A stretch of 40,473 nt of DNA from Patescibacteria group bacterium (lineage in GTDB: Bacteria; Patescibacteriota; Microgenomatia; UBA1400; PJMF01). Each line of letters opens with the position of its first letter. Positions within the stretch are counted from its first letter, which is position 1. Position numbers and translations under genes: made by a program. The notes beneath the pieces are model-generated. The model was not told the DNA's origin. It ran no database searches and saw only the letters and a program-made list of their open reading frames with translations. Below, in pieces: positions 1-7,579 of this stretch. The stretch spans positions 1 to 40,473 of the forward strand of contig JAHJTF010000024.1 in assembly GCA_018830045.1 (NCBI GenBank). The letters are read 5' to 3'.

Positions 1-31
1 TGTTGGTAATGAAATTATACATGAATTTATT

Positions 32-853
32 TCAAGCTACAGAACGATCAATCTTTGGGGTTTGGTCAAAATGTAACATTGCGATGGAAAAAACCTCAGC
101 CCATGACGACGCATGACCTTTAGATTCTGCAATCAAATCTTTATCTGTTGAATGGAAAGCTATGCCTAGATATCGCATGAATAAGCCCATGTCTGACTTT
201 CCATCTCCAACTGCTATAGTTTGAATCGGATTTTGATTTCCCAAGGCATCTCTTATTTCATTAAGCTTGGTGTCGGCTTGTTTTATTTTGGTTCCAACAA
301 TGTTCTGTTGATGATTAAAGCCAATTAGAACACCGCTTTCATCATAAATAAAACTAGTGTTCCCAAACCACATATCAACCGCCGCAAGATCAGTGTTTTT
401 AACAGCTTTTTGCGCTCCAATAGCTTGGGCGACAACTCTAGCTACATCAACGAGTCCTCCAGTTCCAACAATTGGCAAAATTCCTCGGTTAATGAATTCT
501 CCCATGACTGCTAATGCTTCACTGTTTATTTTTCTAGTAAATATCTCACAGATGTTTTCAATTGTTTGTCGTGTAATTGGTCCATTTTTCCAAGTATCTT
601 TCCAAAGTTTTATTAATTTTTCAACTAGAATCTCATGAGCTTTTTGATCATTTTCTGTCGAACCATTGATTCGCTGTCGATATTCTTTATATATTTTTAT
701 ATGTTCTTCTTTATCCGCGCCAAAAGCTACCGTAAGGAGGAGCCAACTTTCTCCTTCCCACAATTCATAATTTTCATCTTCATTACCTCTGTATAAAAGA
801 CACTGATCAAGGTCAACAAATATGACTCGAAGTTGTTCAGGATTTAGACTCAT
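32..853 (-). CDS. HAD-superfamily phosphatase-like protein (SerB-like)
   Basis: 273-aa protein of the haloacid dehalogenase superfamily. The N-terminus carries the nucleophile motif DLDQC (D14 and D16; the usual Thr after the second Asp is replaced by Cys after one residue). A VGTGG stretch fits motif II, and VGDGKSDMGLF near the C-terminus is the Mg-binding acidic motif IV. The helical cap between motifs I and II suggests a C1-capped small-molecule phosphatase of the phosphoserine-phosphatase type. The substrate cannot be told from sequence. It lies 37 bases downstream of a second HAD gene on the same strand and probably shares its transcript, although a TATAAT lies 9 bases before the ATG. 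The stop codon is TGA, which supports the standard code here. Confidence 0.8.
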   Translation of the reverse strand: MSLNPEQLRVIFVDLDQCLLYRGNEDENYELWEGESWLLLTVAFGADKEEHIKIYKEYRQRINGSTENDQKAHEILVEKLIKLWKDTWKNGPITRQTIENICEIFTRKINSEALAVMGEFINRGILPIVGTGGLVDVARVVAQAIGAQKAVKNTDLAAVDMWFGNTSFIYDESGVLIGFNHQQNIVGTKIKQADTKLNEIRDALGNQNPIQTIAVGDGKSDMGLFMRYLGIAFHSTDKDLIAESKGHASSWAEVFSIAMLHFDQTPKIDRSVA

Positions 854-862
854 AATAAATTA

Positions 863-868
863 ATTATA
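863..868 (-). promoter_or_regulatory. Possible -10 box of the first HAD gene
   Basis: TATAAT on the minus strand ends 9 bases before the ATG at 853, so an mRNA from it would have almost no leader. No convincing -35 hexamer at the right distance. A second TATAAT preceded by TGG lies at 882-887. Confidence 0.4.
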
Positions 869-890
869 GGATAGATTGCGAATTATACCA

Positions 891-1553
891 CTATTCAATG
901 GTTTCGAGAAGTTGAAGTACTCGGGGCAGATATTTGACTTCCCCCCAAGATAATTCTTTAAGATGTTCTGACTTAGAATTAACCACTATTCCAGGAACAA
1001 TACTAAACAATTCCAGATCATTATCACCATCACCAATGGCAACACATTCTTCTGGTTTAAAACCAGTTTTCTTGAGAAAATCATTAAATTGCTCAAGCTT
1101 TAGATGTCCTTCGTCTTTAGTGTATTCAAAATCTACCCAATAACCTTTTTCATCAAAACAAAACTTGCTATTTCCAAAATAATGTTCAATCTCAAATTTT
1201 CTAGCTATTTCTTCAATAAACATCTCTATTGACCCGGAAATTAGACAGAGCGTATAGCCAGCCTCTTTTAGGCTGTTAATAACCGAGTAAGCTTCACCTC
1301 TAAGTGGAATATCGCGAAAAATTTCAACAAGCTGATCTTTATGGACCGGTCCATTAGTACGCCAAATTTTAAATAATTCTTTTTTAATCTGTGAAAAACT
1401 TAGTTCATTCCTGAGAAATTTTGTGAACAAGTCGGCATGTTTGAAGGAGGAGCCACCCAGGCGTTCAGTTAACTCATACCAGGTTGTCCGCTCGGTTAGA
1501 GTAGCATCAACATCAGTGATAATAGCTTTGGGTCTACTTTTTGGGGCTAACAT
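891..1553 (-). CDS. HAD-IB family phosphatase (SerB-like)
   Basis: Predicted 220-aa HAD-superfamily phosphatase. Motif I is DVDATLT (D14, D16 from the chosen start), motif II is the serine in LISGS, a lysine in HLKLEQ fits motif III, and GDGDNDLELF is motif IV. This set matches the phosphoserine phosphatase-like HAD-IB group; phosphoserine, a sugar phosphate or another phosphomonoester are all possible. The reading frame extends to a TTG at 1565, but ATG at 1553 is preferred: a TTAACT-17-TAGAAT promoter ends within this extension, and AGGA lies just before the ATG. The gene lies between tRNA-Arg and the other HAD gene on the same strand, and the two HAD proteins are clearly different sequences. 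Confidence 0.8.
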   Translation of the reverse strand: MLAPKSRPKAIITDVDATLTERTTWYELTERLGGSSFKHADLFTKFLRNELSFSQIKKELFKIWRTNGPVHKDQLVEIFRDIPLRGEAYSVINSLKEAGYTLCLISGSIEMFIEEIARKFEIEHYFGNSKFCFDEKGYWVDFEYTKDEGHLKLEQFNDFLKKTGFKPEECVAIGDGDNDLELFSIVPGIVVNSKSEHLKELSWGEVKYLPRVLQLLETIE

Positions 1554-1564
1554 AAATCCTGACA

Positions 1565-1593
1565 ATTCTACCCTGTTTATATGTAAAAGTTAA
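1565..1593 (-). promoter_or_regulatory. Promoter of the HAD gene pair
   Basis: Minus strand TTAACT (1588-1593) and TAGAAT (1565-1570) separated by 17 bases. The predicted transcription start is around 1558, about 5 bases before the ATG at 1553, so the TTG at 1565 could not be the start on this transcript. Confidence 0.5.
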
Positions 1594-1602
1594 GTTGTTT
1601 TG

Positions 1603-1675
1603 TGCGCCAGGAGAGAATCGAACCCCCGACCTACTGCTTAGAAGGCAGTTGCTCTATCCGCTGAGCTACTGGCGC
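1603..1675 (-). tRNA. tRNA-Arg (anticodon TCT)
   Basis: A full cloverleaf can be drawn on the minus strand: acceptor GCGCCAG/CTGGCGC, D-arm GCTC...GAGC, anticodon stem ACTGC/GCAGT with loop CTTCTAA, so the anticodon is TCT (reads AGA/AGG). The T-arm GGGGG/CTCTC contains two G-U pairs around loop TTCGATT. The discriminator base is A; the CCA end is not encoded and must be added by an enzyme. Its likely promoter is the shared ATTATAAT at 1696-1703. Confidence 0.95.
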
Positions 1676-1695
1676 TTTATGTTATGAATCTATCA

Positions 1696-1703
1696 ATTAT
1701 AAT
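1696..1703. promoter_or_regulatory. Symmetric -10 box shared by tRNA-Arg and the GT-C-like gene
   Basis: The 8-base palindrome ATTATAAT gives TATAAT on both strands. On the minus strand it predicts a start near 1689, about 14 bases before tRNA-Arg. On the plus strand it predicts a start near 1710, about 9 bases before the ATG at 1719. No strong -35 on either side. Confidence 0.5.
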
Positions 1704-1718
1704 CTGGATACACCGCTC

Positions 1719-2921
1719 ATGCAAAAGCTACTTGAGAAAGCAATTTTAATTTTTCTAATTTTAGTCTGGTTATCACACCTAGTGCAAGTTTTTATTCCAG
1801 AGGTAGGCTTTGATGCAGTTTGGTACCATTTGCCAATAGTTAAAGCTATCCTAGAGCATAAAAAACTGGTTTTTTTACCCGAACTTTATCAATCAGCTAA
1901 CCCCTTATTCAGCGATCTAATATTCGGGCTAGGTTTTTTCTTTGCCGGAGAGTTAGGTTCAAAGATTGTGGCATATCTATTTGGCTTATTACTTATTATT
2001 TCTACTTATGTGTTATCGAGAAAATTCTTAAACAAATTTTGGTCGTTAATAGTCGTTTTAATAGTTTCTACATTTCAAGTAGTAGCCTGGCAATCTGCGA
2101 GTTTTTATGTCGATATAGCAAAAGCATTTTGGGAAATAAGTTCATTGATAGCTTTAGCAAAATGGAAAGATAATCAACAACACAAATGGCTAGTTATCTC
2201 AGCTCTATTATTTGGAGCATCTTTAGCCACTAAGTTATTTTCCCTTTTTCTGTTGCCAGTATTTTTATGCTTGGTTTTTATCTGGAGTAAACGAGAGAAA
2301 TTTAGCCAAATATTAAGTTTTACAATTGGATCATTGATCTGCTCCTTCCCCTTTTATTTTTTTACATATTTAAAGACTGATAATCCATTTTTCTCTTTTT
2401 CCCAGCACTTAATCAAATTGGGAGAGATAGGAGGGGATAGCTCATTTTTATCTTATATTTGGCAAAGAACAACGTTACTACCATCTCTCCCAGTGCAGTT
2501 GGTGATTGCCAGAGATTACACCTCATTTGTCTTAATTCTTTTTTTACCGGTATTATTTTTCTATATTCAAAAATTGAGAAACAATAAATTATTGCTGGGG
2601 ATGACGATATTCACAATTTGGCAGGTATTCCTCTGGTGGTATCTGCCGCCACTTTCAACACGCTATGCTCTTTCTGGTTTTGTGATCTGGACAATTATCT
2701 CAATTTGGAGCGTGGCTGGGTTAAGTCAAAAAAACTCTCGGTTTTTTCAACCAATTCTTTTATCAATTTTTCTAGCCATAACGATTAATTTAGCACCAAG
2801 AATTTTTGTCAACATCAGAAGTTTTGAATACCTATCTGGATCTCAAAATAAACAACAGTACATCCGTCAATTTTTTGATGGTCACATTGATCAACACTTA
2901 ATCAAGTGGCACCAATTTTGA
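1719..2921 (+). CDS. Multi-pass membrane protein, GT-C glycosyltransferase-like
   Basis: 400-aa very hydrophobic protein with roughly ten predicted membrane segments starting at residue 7. The motif GFDAVWYHLP (residues 30-39, with D32) lies in the first extracytoplasmic loop, as in GT-C enzymes of the ArnT/PMT (GT39/GT83) type, where an acidic residue there acts in catalysis with a polyprenyl-phosphate sugar donor. A second acidic stretch, ASFYVDIAKAF, lies about 100 residues later. The likely role is transfer of a sugar to a cell-envelope acceptor on the outer face; donor and acceptor are unknown. It is a single gene facing the PEP synthase gene tail to tail with 25 bases between them. There is no Shine-Dalgarno sequence before the ATG. 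A generic membrane protein of unknown function remains possible. Confidence 0.65.
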   Translation: MQKLLEKAILIFLILVWLSHLVQVFIPEVGFDAVWYHLPIVKAILEHKKLVFLPELYQSANPLFSDLIFGLGFFFAGELGSKIVAYLFGLLLIISTYVLSRKFLNKFWSLIVVLIVSTFQVVAWQSASFYVDIAKAFWEISSLIALAKWKDNQQHKWLVISALLFGASLATKLFSLFLLPVFLCLVFIWSKREKFSQILSFTIGSLICSFPFYFFTYLKTDNPFFSFSQHLIKLGEIGGDSSFLSYIWQRTTLLPSLPVQLVIARDYTSFVLILFLPVLFFYIQKLRNNKLLLGMTIFTIWQVFLWWYLPPLSTRYALSGFVIWTIISIWSVAGLSQKNSRFFQPILLSIFLAITINLAPRIFVNIRSFEYLSGSQNKQQYIRQFFDGHIDQHLIKWHQF

Positions 2922-2946
2922 CAGCCTTTCCCATTAGTTTTGTTAA

Positions 2947-5247
2947 TTATTTATTTAAATCCTTTTCAATTTTACTAACAATTTCTCTAGTGACCTCAAT
3001 TGCGTCTGGCGAGACTGAGACACTAGTCGCGCCCCACTTGACTAGTTTTTTTGATAAATCCGGATAGGTAGATGGAGCCTGGCCGCAGATCGAACAAGAA
3101 ACACCATATTTTTTACAAGTTTTAATGGTTTTTTCTAAAGCCCACAATACTGCCTCATTTCTTTCGTCGTAGACATCAGCTACCCGACTATTGTCTCGGT
3201 CGACACCTAAAATTAGCATGGTTAAATCATTAGATCCAATCGAGACCCCATCAATACCAGCCTCAATAAATTTATCCAACAGAATTACATTCGAGGGAAT
3301 CTCCACCATCATCCAGAGTTGAAAACTGGGGCTGCGCCTTAGACCATTAGCAGCTACAATGTGTTTGACATCCTCTAGTTGCTTGACTGTTCTCACAAAT
3401 GGAATCATCATCCAGAGATTCTTATAGCCGTGCTTTTCACGCACTTCTTTAATCGCTTTCAGCTCGAGTTCAAACACCTGGGCATCTTCAATATACCTCG
3501 AAGCCCCGCGGAAACCTATCATGGGGTTAGGTTCTTGGGTCTCAAATTCCTGTCCTCCTTCAAGATTGGCATATTCATTGGTTTTAAAGTCAGTCGCTCG
3601 ATAAATTACAGGTCGAGGATTAAATTCCTTGGCAAAGATTTTCAAACCATCTACTAGACCCTGAACAAACTCATCTTGCCTTTTTTCCTTGATTAATTTA
3701 CGAGGATGAACTCCCATTCCAGCGATTATGAATTCGGCCCGCAGTAAGCCGACTCCATCTACATTTCGTTGCGCTATCGAAGCGGCTAGTTCAGGTTCAG
3801 CTAGGTTAACGTAAATTTTGGTGCGAGTAGTTTCAAAGTCAGGCTTAAGTTTTTGGTAGGGAATTTTAACTGTTTCTTGAGTTTTTTTATCTTCTTTTAG
3901 TTCTTTTAGCAACTCACCACCTTGATAGACGCTACCAGATTTGCCATCGACGGTAATAACCTGACCATTTTTAAACTCAACTGTGGCGGTTTCGGTACCC
4001 ACTATACAAGGAATTCCTAATTCTCGAGAGACAATGGCAGCATGGGAAGTTTGCCCACCTTGATTAGTGACTATTGCCGCGGCTCTTTTCATGGCGGGTA
4101 CAAAATCAGGAGTGGTCATATCTGTCACTAAAATTTCTCCATCTTTAAGTTGGTTAATTTCCTTAGCTGATTTAAGAATTTTGACTTGTCCAGTTATTAC
4201 ACCGGGGCTAGCAGGATCTCCTTGTAGAATCAGCTTAAGGCCTTCAGTAGATACTTCATTTTGGTCTTTTTCCAAGCTTTCTAGTGTAATGGTGGTAACG
4301 GGTCTTGATTGGACAATATAAAGTTTTCCATCTTCTAAAGCCCACTCAATATCTTGAGGGAAACGATAGTGTTGCTGAATTTTATCTCCAATTTGGGCCA
4401 ACTCAACAATTTGTTCATCAGTAAGTTTAATTTTATTTTGCTTTGATTCTGATAGTTTTAGTTCCTGATTTTCACCATCCTTAAGTGTCATTTCTAGTTC
4501 TTGGGGAGCAATTTTTTTCTGTAAAATTTTCCAACTGTTTTTTTGAACTAGATAGTGATCTGGAGTGTAGGCGCCTTGGACAATTTTTTCTCCCAATCCA
4601 TAAATTGCTTCGATGACAATTTGGTTTTTATCGTTGCTGACGGGATTAATGGTAAACATAATTCCAGCTACTTCAGATTGGACCATGCGTTGTACAGGAA
4701 CAGCAATGCCCACCTTAAAGTGATCAAAGCCTTTTTCTTCACGATAGAAGATGGCTCTGGGCTCAAAAAGCGAGGCCCAACATTCTTTGACTTTTTGTAA
4801 TAAGTCTTCCTCACCTCTCACATTTAGGAATGTCTCTTGTTGTCCTGCAAAAGAAGCATCGGGTAAATCTTCTGCTGTAGCTGAAGACCTAACGGCAACT
4901 AGGGCGGGTTGAGATCCTCGGCTGAGTTGCTGATAATGTTCGATAATTTGTTGGTTAATTTCAGCGGGAACATCTGTTTTTAAAATTAGTTTTTTTATTT
5001 TTTTAGAAATTTCATTGAGTTGAGTTGAGTCCTGGGGATCAAATTGCCTGATGAGTTTTTTAATTTGAGGCTGTAAATTGTTTTTTTCTATTAATAGATA
5101 ATAAGCTTCTGCTGTGACAATAAATCCCGGCGGAACTGGAAAACCAATTCCGATCATCTCACCCAAATTAGCTCCCTTTCCTCCAACAAGAGGAATATCG
5201 GTTCTACCAACTTCATTAAAATCAACAACAAAAGGTTTTTGATGCAT
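2947..5247 (-). CDS. ppsA: Phosphoenolpyruvate synthase (pyruvate, water dikinase)
   Basis: 766-aa enzyme converting pyruvate, ATP and water to PEP, AMP and phosphate. The domains are in the usual order: N-terminal ATP-grasp domain (about residues 15-325, with GGKGANLGEM and AVRSSATAEDLP), phosphohistidine swivelling domain (about 340-440, with GGQTSHAAIVSRELG and catalytic H402), then the PEP/pyruvate-binding barrel with the Cys-containing CSICGQAPS near the C-terminus. The length and the CSICGQAPS block fit PEP synthase better than pyruvate phosphate dikinase, which is about 100 residues longer. It starts 22 bases after the pyruvate kinase stop codon, so the two genes for opposite reactions at the PEP/pyruvate step are probably co-transcribed. 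Confidence 0.93.
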   Translation of the reverse strand: MHQKPFVVDFNEVGRTDIPLVGGKGANLGEMIGIGFPVPPGFIVTAEAYYLLIEKNNLQPQIKKLIRQFDPQDSTQLNEISKKIKKLILKTDVPAEINQQIIEHYQQLSRGSQPALVAVRSSATAEDLPDASFAGQQETFLNVRGEEDLLQKVKECWASLFEPRAIFYREEKGFDHFKVGIAVPVQRMVQSEVAGIMFTINPVSNDKNQIVIEAIYGLGEKIVQGAYTPDHYLVQKNSWKILQKKIAPQELEMTLKDGENQELKLSESKQNKIKLTDEQIVELAQIGDKIQQHYRFPQDIEWALEDGKLYIVQSRPVTTITLESLEKDQNEVSTEGLKLILQGDPASPGVITGQVKILKSAKEINQLKDGEILVTDMTTPDFVPAMKRAAAIVTNQGGQTSHAAIVSRELGIPCIVGTETATVEFKNGQVITVDGKSGSVYQGGELLKELKEDKKTQETVKIPYQKLKPDFETTRTKIYVNLAEPELAASIAQRNVDGVGLLRAEFIIAGMGVHPRKLIKEKRQDEFVQGLVDGLKIFAKEFNPRPVIYRATDFKTNEYANLEGGQEFETQEPNPMIGFRGASRYIEDAQVFELELKAIKEVREKHGYKNLWMMIPFVRTVKQLEDVKHIVAANGLRRSPSFQLWMMVEIPSNVILLDKFIEAGIDGVSIGSNDLTMLILGVDRDNSRVADVYDERNEAVLWALEKTIKTCKKYGVSCSICGQAPSTYPDLSKKLVKWGATSVSVSPDAIEVTREIVSKIEKDLNK

Positions 5248-5269
5248 ATTACAATCAGAATACCAGAAT

Positions 5270-6679
5270 TTAGGTATTGATTAAAGCTAGAGTGTTGGTT
5301 AATCCGGGTTTTTTCCAAACTGTGCCGTGAATAAAAAGCGCAGTTTCTCCTTTTTGAGTGATGCCAATTTGTTCAAACTTGGCAATTAACTCATCATTAA
5401 TTTCAATCTTTCCATCAGGAAAATCAATTAAATAGGGCTTAACACCGAAAACGAGAGTTAATTTTGTATATGTGCTTGGAAGATTAGTGATGGTGTAAAT
5501 CGATTGTTTGGGACGGAATCTGGATAAGAGCTTGGCGGTCCGACCTGTTTCAGTAAAGCAAATAATTTTATCGATTTGTTGCTCGCTGTGGAAAAGCAGG
5601 TTGGCTGCATTAGAGGTAATGTTCAGGCTACTATCGATGTTGGTGGGCCATTGAATTTCATGGATAGCTTTTTGTTCATTATAAATTACAATTTCAGCCT
5701 GAGTTTTAACTGCCTGGACTGGATATTTGCCGATAGTCGTTTCTTCTGAGAGCATGACTGCATCTGTGCCATCATAGACAGCGTTGGCGACATCACTAAC
5801 CTCAGCTCTGGTGGGCCGGGGATGATTGACCATTGATTTGAGCATTTGTGTGGCAGTGATTACTGGCTTAGCAGCATTTAAACATTTCCTGATAATTTCT
5901 TTTTGCCAGTACACTAGTTGCTGATATTCTACTTCAACTCCCAAATCGCCCCTTGCAATCATGATTCCATCAGATTCACTAATGATTTCATCAATATTGT
6001 CTAGGGCGGCCTGATTTTCAATTTTAGAAATTATATCTGCTGTAATGTTTCTCTTTATGAGCTCTTCTTTTAAATTTTCAATATCCTTAACATCCCTAAC
6101 AAAAGATAATCCCACAAAATCAATTAGTTCGGGACTAATTTTATCTAAATAAGATCTGTCTCTGTCAGTAATGGAAGGCATTCCTAAAATAGTTCCTGGA
6201 GTATTCATAGTTTTGCGGTGTATTACTTCGCAGCTACCGACAGCTTCAGCCATAAGGCTATCTGCATCAATTTTAGTAACTATAAATTCACATAAGCCAT
6301 CATCAAGTATAATTAGGCTATCTTCAGATAAACACCGAATGACTTCTTGAGGGACATGAGCCACCTTCTCCTCTTTTTTAGTAGTATCACTGGTGAAAAT
6401 AATCTGCTCGCCCTGTTTGACAGAAAAAGACTTTTCATCCGGCAAGTTGATTCTAATTTCAGGCCCCTGCAGGTCAACTAAGATACCGACAGGGATACCA
6501 AGTTCTTGAGAAATTTTTCTCACCTTCTTAATTTTATCGTTGTGCCACTCTGGATCAGCATGCTTGGTGTTGAAGCGAGCTACATTCATTCCAGCGATGA
6601 TTAATTGGGTTATTGTTTCTTCTGATTGAGTAGCTGGACCAATAGTAGCCACAATCTTAGTTGATTTTGTATTCGTCAT
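5270..6679 (-). CDS. pyk: Pyruvate kinase, with a divergent cation site
   Basis: 469-aa pyruvate kinase, which makes pyruvate and ATP from PEP and ADP. It starts with KIVATIGPATQSEE. The catalytic lysine (SKIEN), the Mg-binding ARGDLGVE block and TATQMLKSM with the catalytic Thr are all present, followed by a full C-terminal domain. Two active-site blocks differ from the family: the usual RxNFSHG reads RFNTKHA (R35, N37, K39), and the usual DTKGPEIR reads DLQGPEIR (D69-R76). In the rabbit enzyme the corresponding Ser76 and Thr113 help bind the essential K+ ion, so K39 may stand in for the cation (inference). The gene is first of two with ppsA and has its own TATAAT upstream. Confidence 0.92.
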   Translation of the reverse strand: MTNTKSTKIVATIGPATQSEETITQLIIAGMNVARFNTKHADPEWHNDKIKKVRKISQELGIPVGILVDLQGPEIRINLPDEKSFSVKQGEQIIFTSDTTKKEEKVAHVPQEVIRCLSEDSLIILDDGLCEFIVTKIDADSLMAEAVGSCEVIHRKTMNTPGTILGMPSITDRDRSYLDKISPELIDFVGLSFVRDVKDIENLKEELIKRNITADIISKIENQAALDNIDEIISESDGIMIARGDLGVEVEYQQLVYWQKEIIRKCLNAAKPVITATQMLKSMVNHPRPTRAEVSDVANAVYDGTDAVMLSEETTIGKYPVQAVKTQAEIVIYNEQKAIHEIQWPTNIDSSLNITSNAANLLFHSEQQIDKIICFTETGRTAKLLSRFRPKQSIYTITNLPSTYTKLTLVFGVKPYLIDFPDGKIEINDELIAKFEQIGITQKGETALFIHGTVWKKPGLTNTLALINT

Positions 6680-6728
6680 GATTCGTCTTTCTAGTCTTAT
6701 ATGTTTAGTGTTTTTTTAGAAGAAATAT

Positions 6729-6734
6729 ATTATA
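6729..6734 (-). promoter_or_regulatory. Probable -10 box of pyk-ppsA
   Basis: TATAAT on the minus strand 49 bases before the pyk ATG. The -35 at a 17-base spacing is TTCCGA, a weak match. The predicted leader is about 43 bases long. Confidence 0.45.
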
Positions 6735-6774
6735 AGTGATTTATGATTTACTCGGAATACCCATAAAATAACTA

Positions 6775-6803
6775 TTGCCAGAATTATTTATTATCAGTAA
6801 AGT
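6775..6803 (+). promoter_or_regulatory. Promoter of the coiled-coil gene, possibly leaderless
   Basis: TTGCCA (6775-6780) and TAAAGT (6798-6803) with a 17-base spacer. The -10 ends 6 bases before the ATG at 6810, so the predicted transcription start is the A of that ATG. Confidence 0.45.
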
Positions 6804-6809
6804 GTGGAT

Positions 6810-7259
6810 ATGAATAATCAAGACCTAGCACAACAAGCCTTAGAAGAATCAGAACGCTCTGATCAATTTGCAGAAACCCTTCAATCTCTTGAGCAGGTTA
6901 TTGAGCGTAATGCCAATCAACTAGAAGAATTAAAAGAAGAATTAAAAAAACGTCGCTCAATGTTAAAAAGTTATTTCGAGAATGACACGCAGTTAGCTGA
7001 AGTAGAAGAACAAGCTTTAGAGTACAAGAGTCAAATTAAAGAAAGAAAAGGCAAGCTTCAGCTAGAACCACAGGTAGTTGACCTCCAGGTTAAGATTAGA
7101 GAGTTGAATGAGCGACAAAAAGAAATTCAGGAAACACTCAGCAATCATCTAGTTAACCACCATCGTCTGACCAACGCAACCAGCTTTGATACCAGCGATG
7201 GCGATCAATGGGAATACCAAATTCATGCCAAAATAAAAGCCAAGCCTAGAAGTGGCTAG
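6810..7259 (+). CDS. Small coiled-coil protein of unknown function
   Basis: 149-aa acidic protein, not recognised. Residues from about 10 to 120 are rich in Glu, Lys, Gln and Leu with heptad-like spacing (for example LEELKEELKKRR and IRELNERQKEIQETL), predicting a long helical coiled coil. A short polar tail follows, with FDTSDGDQWEYQ and a basic end KIKAKPRSG. It has no signal peptide or membrane segment, so it is probably cytoplasmic. The frame can begin at GTG 6804, but ATG 6810 is preferred because a good promoter places the transcription start there and no Shine-Dalgarno sequence precedes either codon. It is a lone plus-strand gene between two minus-strand groups. It could be a scaffold or chaperone-like protein; no function is assigned. 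Confidence 0.7.
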   Translation: MNNQDLAQQALEESERSDQFAETLQSLEQVIERNANQLEELKEELKKRRSMLKSYFENDTQLAEVEEQALEYKSQIKERKGKLQLEPQVVDLQVKIRELNERQKEIQETLSNHLVNHHRLTNATSFDTSDGDQWEYQIHAKIKAKPRSG

Positions 7260-7286
7260 TAGAATTTATTTTCTATTTTTTGGAGG

Positions 7287-7538
7287 TTATTGAGAGAGAC
7301 GTTCGGTTAAGTATTCGATTACTCGTGGAGGAACGTTTTTCATTTTCTTGAGGCTGCGAACTTTTTTCTTTAAACGTCGTTTTTGACTATTGACGACGTT
7401 TCGTTGTTGAGCCTGCTTAATATTATAACGACGGTCTTTCACCATGGTAACGATGTCAGTAGTCGAAGTGGCTTTTTTGAACCGACGCATTAGGTCTCTA
7501 ACGTTATCACCTTTTTGTGCTTTGATTACGATTGGCAT
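7287..7538 (-). CDS. rpsU: Ribosomal protein bS21
   Basis: 83-aa basic protein. The N-terminal block MPIVIKAQKGDNVRDLMRRFKKA matches bS21, a small-subunit protein near the mRNA exit channel that helps mRNA binding; it is followed by the Lys/Arg-rich helix (NSQKRRLKKKVRSLKK). It is longer at the C-terminus than the common 60-70 aa form, by a tail ending in RVIEYLTERL. The frame reaches back to a TTG at 7562, but ATG 7538 gives the standard MPI start, and a CTGACA-17-TATAAT promoter lies in the extension. It follows the HIT gene, whose stop codon overlaps the -35 box. Confidence 0.88.
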   Translation of the reverse strand: MPIVIKAQKGDNVRDLMRRFKKATSTTDIVTMVKDRRYNIKQAQQRNVVNSQKRRLKKKVRSLKKMKNVPPRVIEYLTERLSQ

Positions 7539-7550
7539 AATAGATTTTGA

Positions 7551-7579
7551 ATTATACATCAATCCTGAAAAAATGTCAG
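7551..7579 (-). promoter_or_regulatory. Promoter of rpsU
   Basis: CTGACA (7574-7579) and TATAAT (7551-7556) on the minus strand with a 17-base spacer, 11 of 12 consensus positions. The predicted leader is about 6 bases. The -35 overlaps the TGA of the HIT gene. Confidence 0.65.

Noticed and set aside
32..34. UGA recoded as glycine (code 25)
   Set aside because: TGA ends the first HAD gene and the HIT gene at the right family lengths, and no gene has in-frame TGA.
2947..5247. Pyruvate phosphate dikinase instead of PEP synthase
   Set aside because: The protein is about 100 residues too short and has the PEP synthase type N-terminus and CSICGQAPS block.
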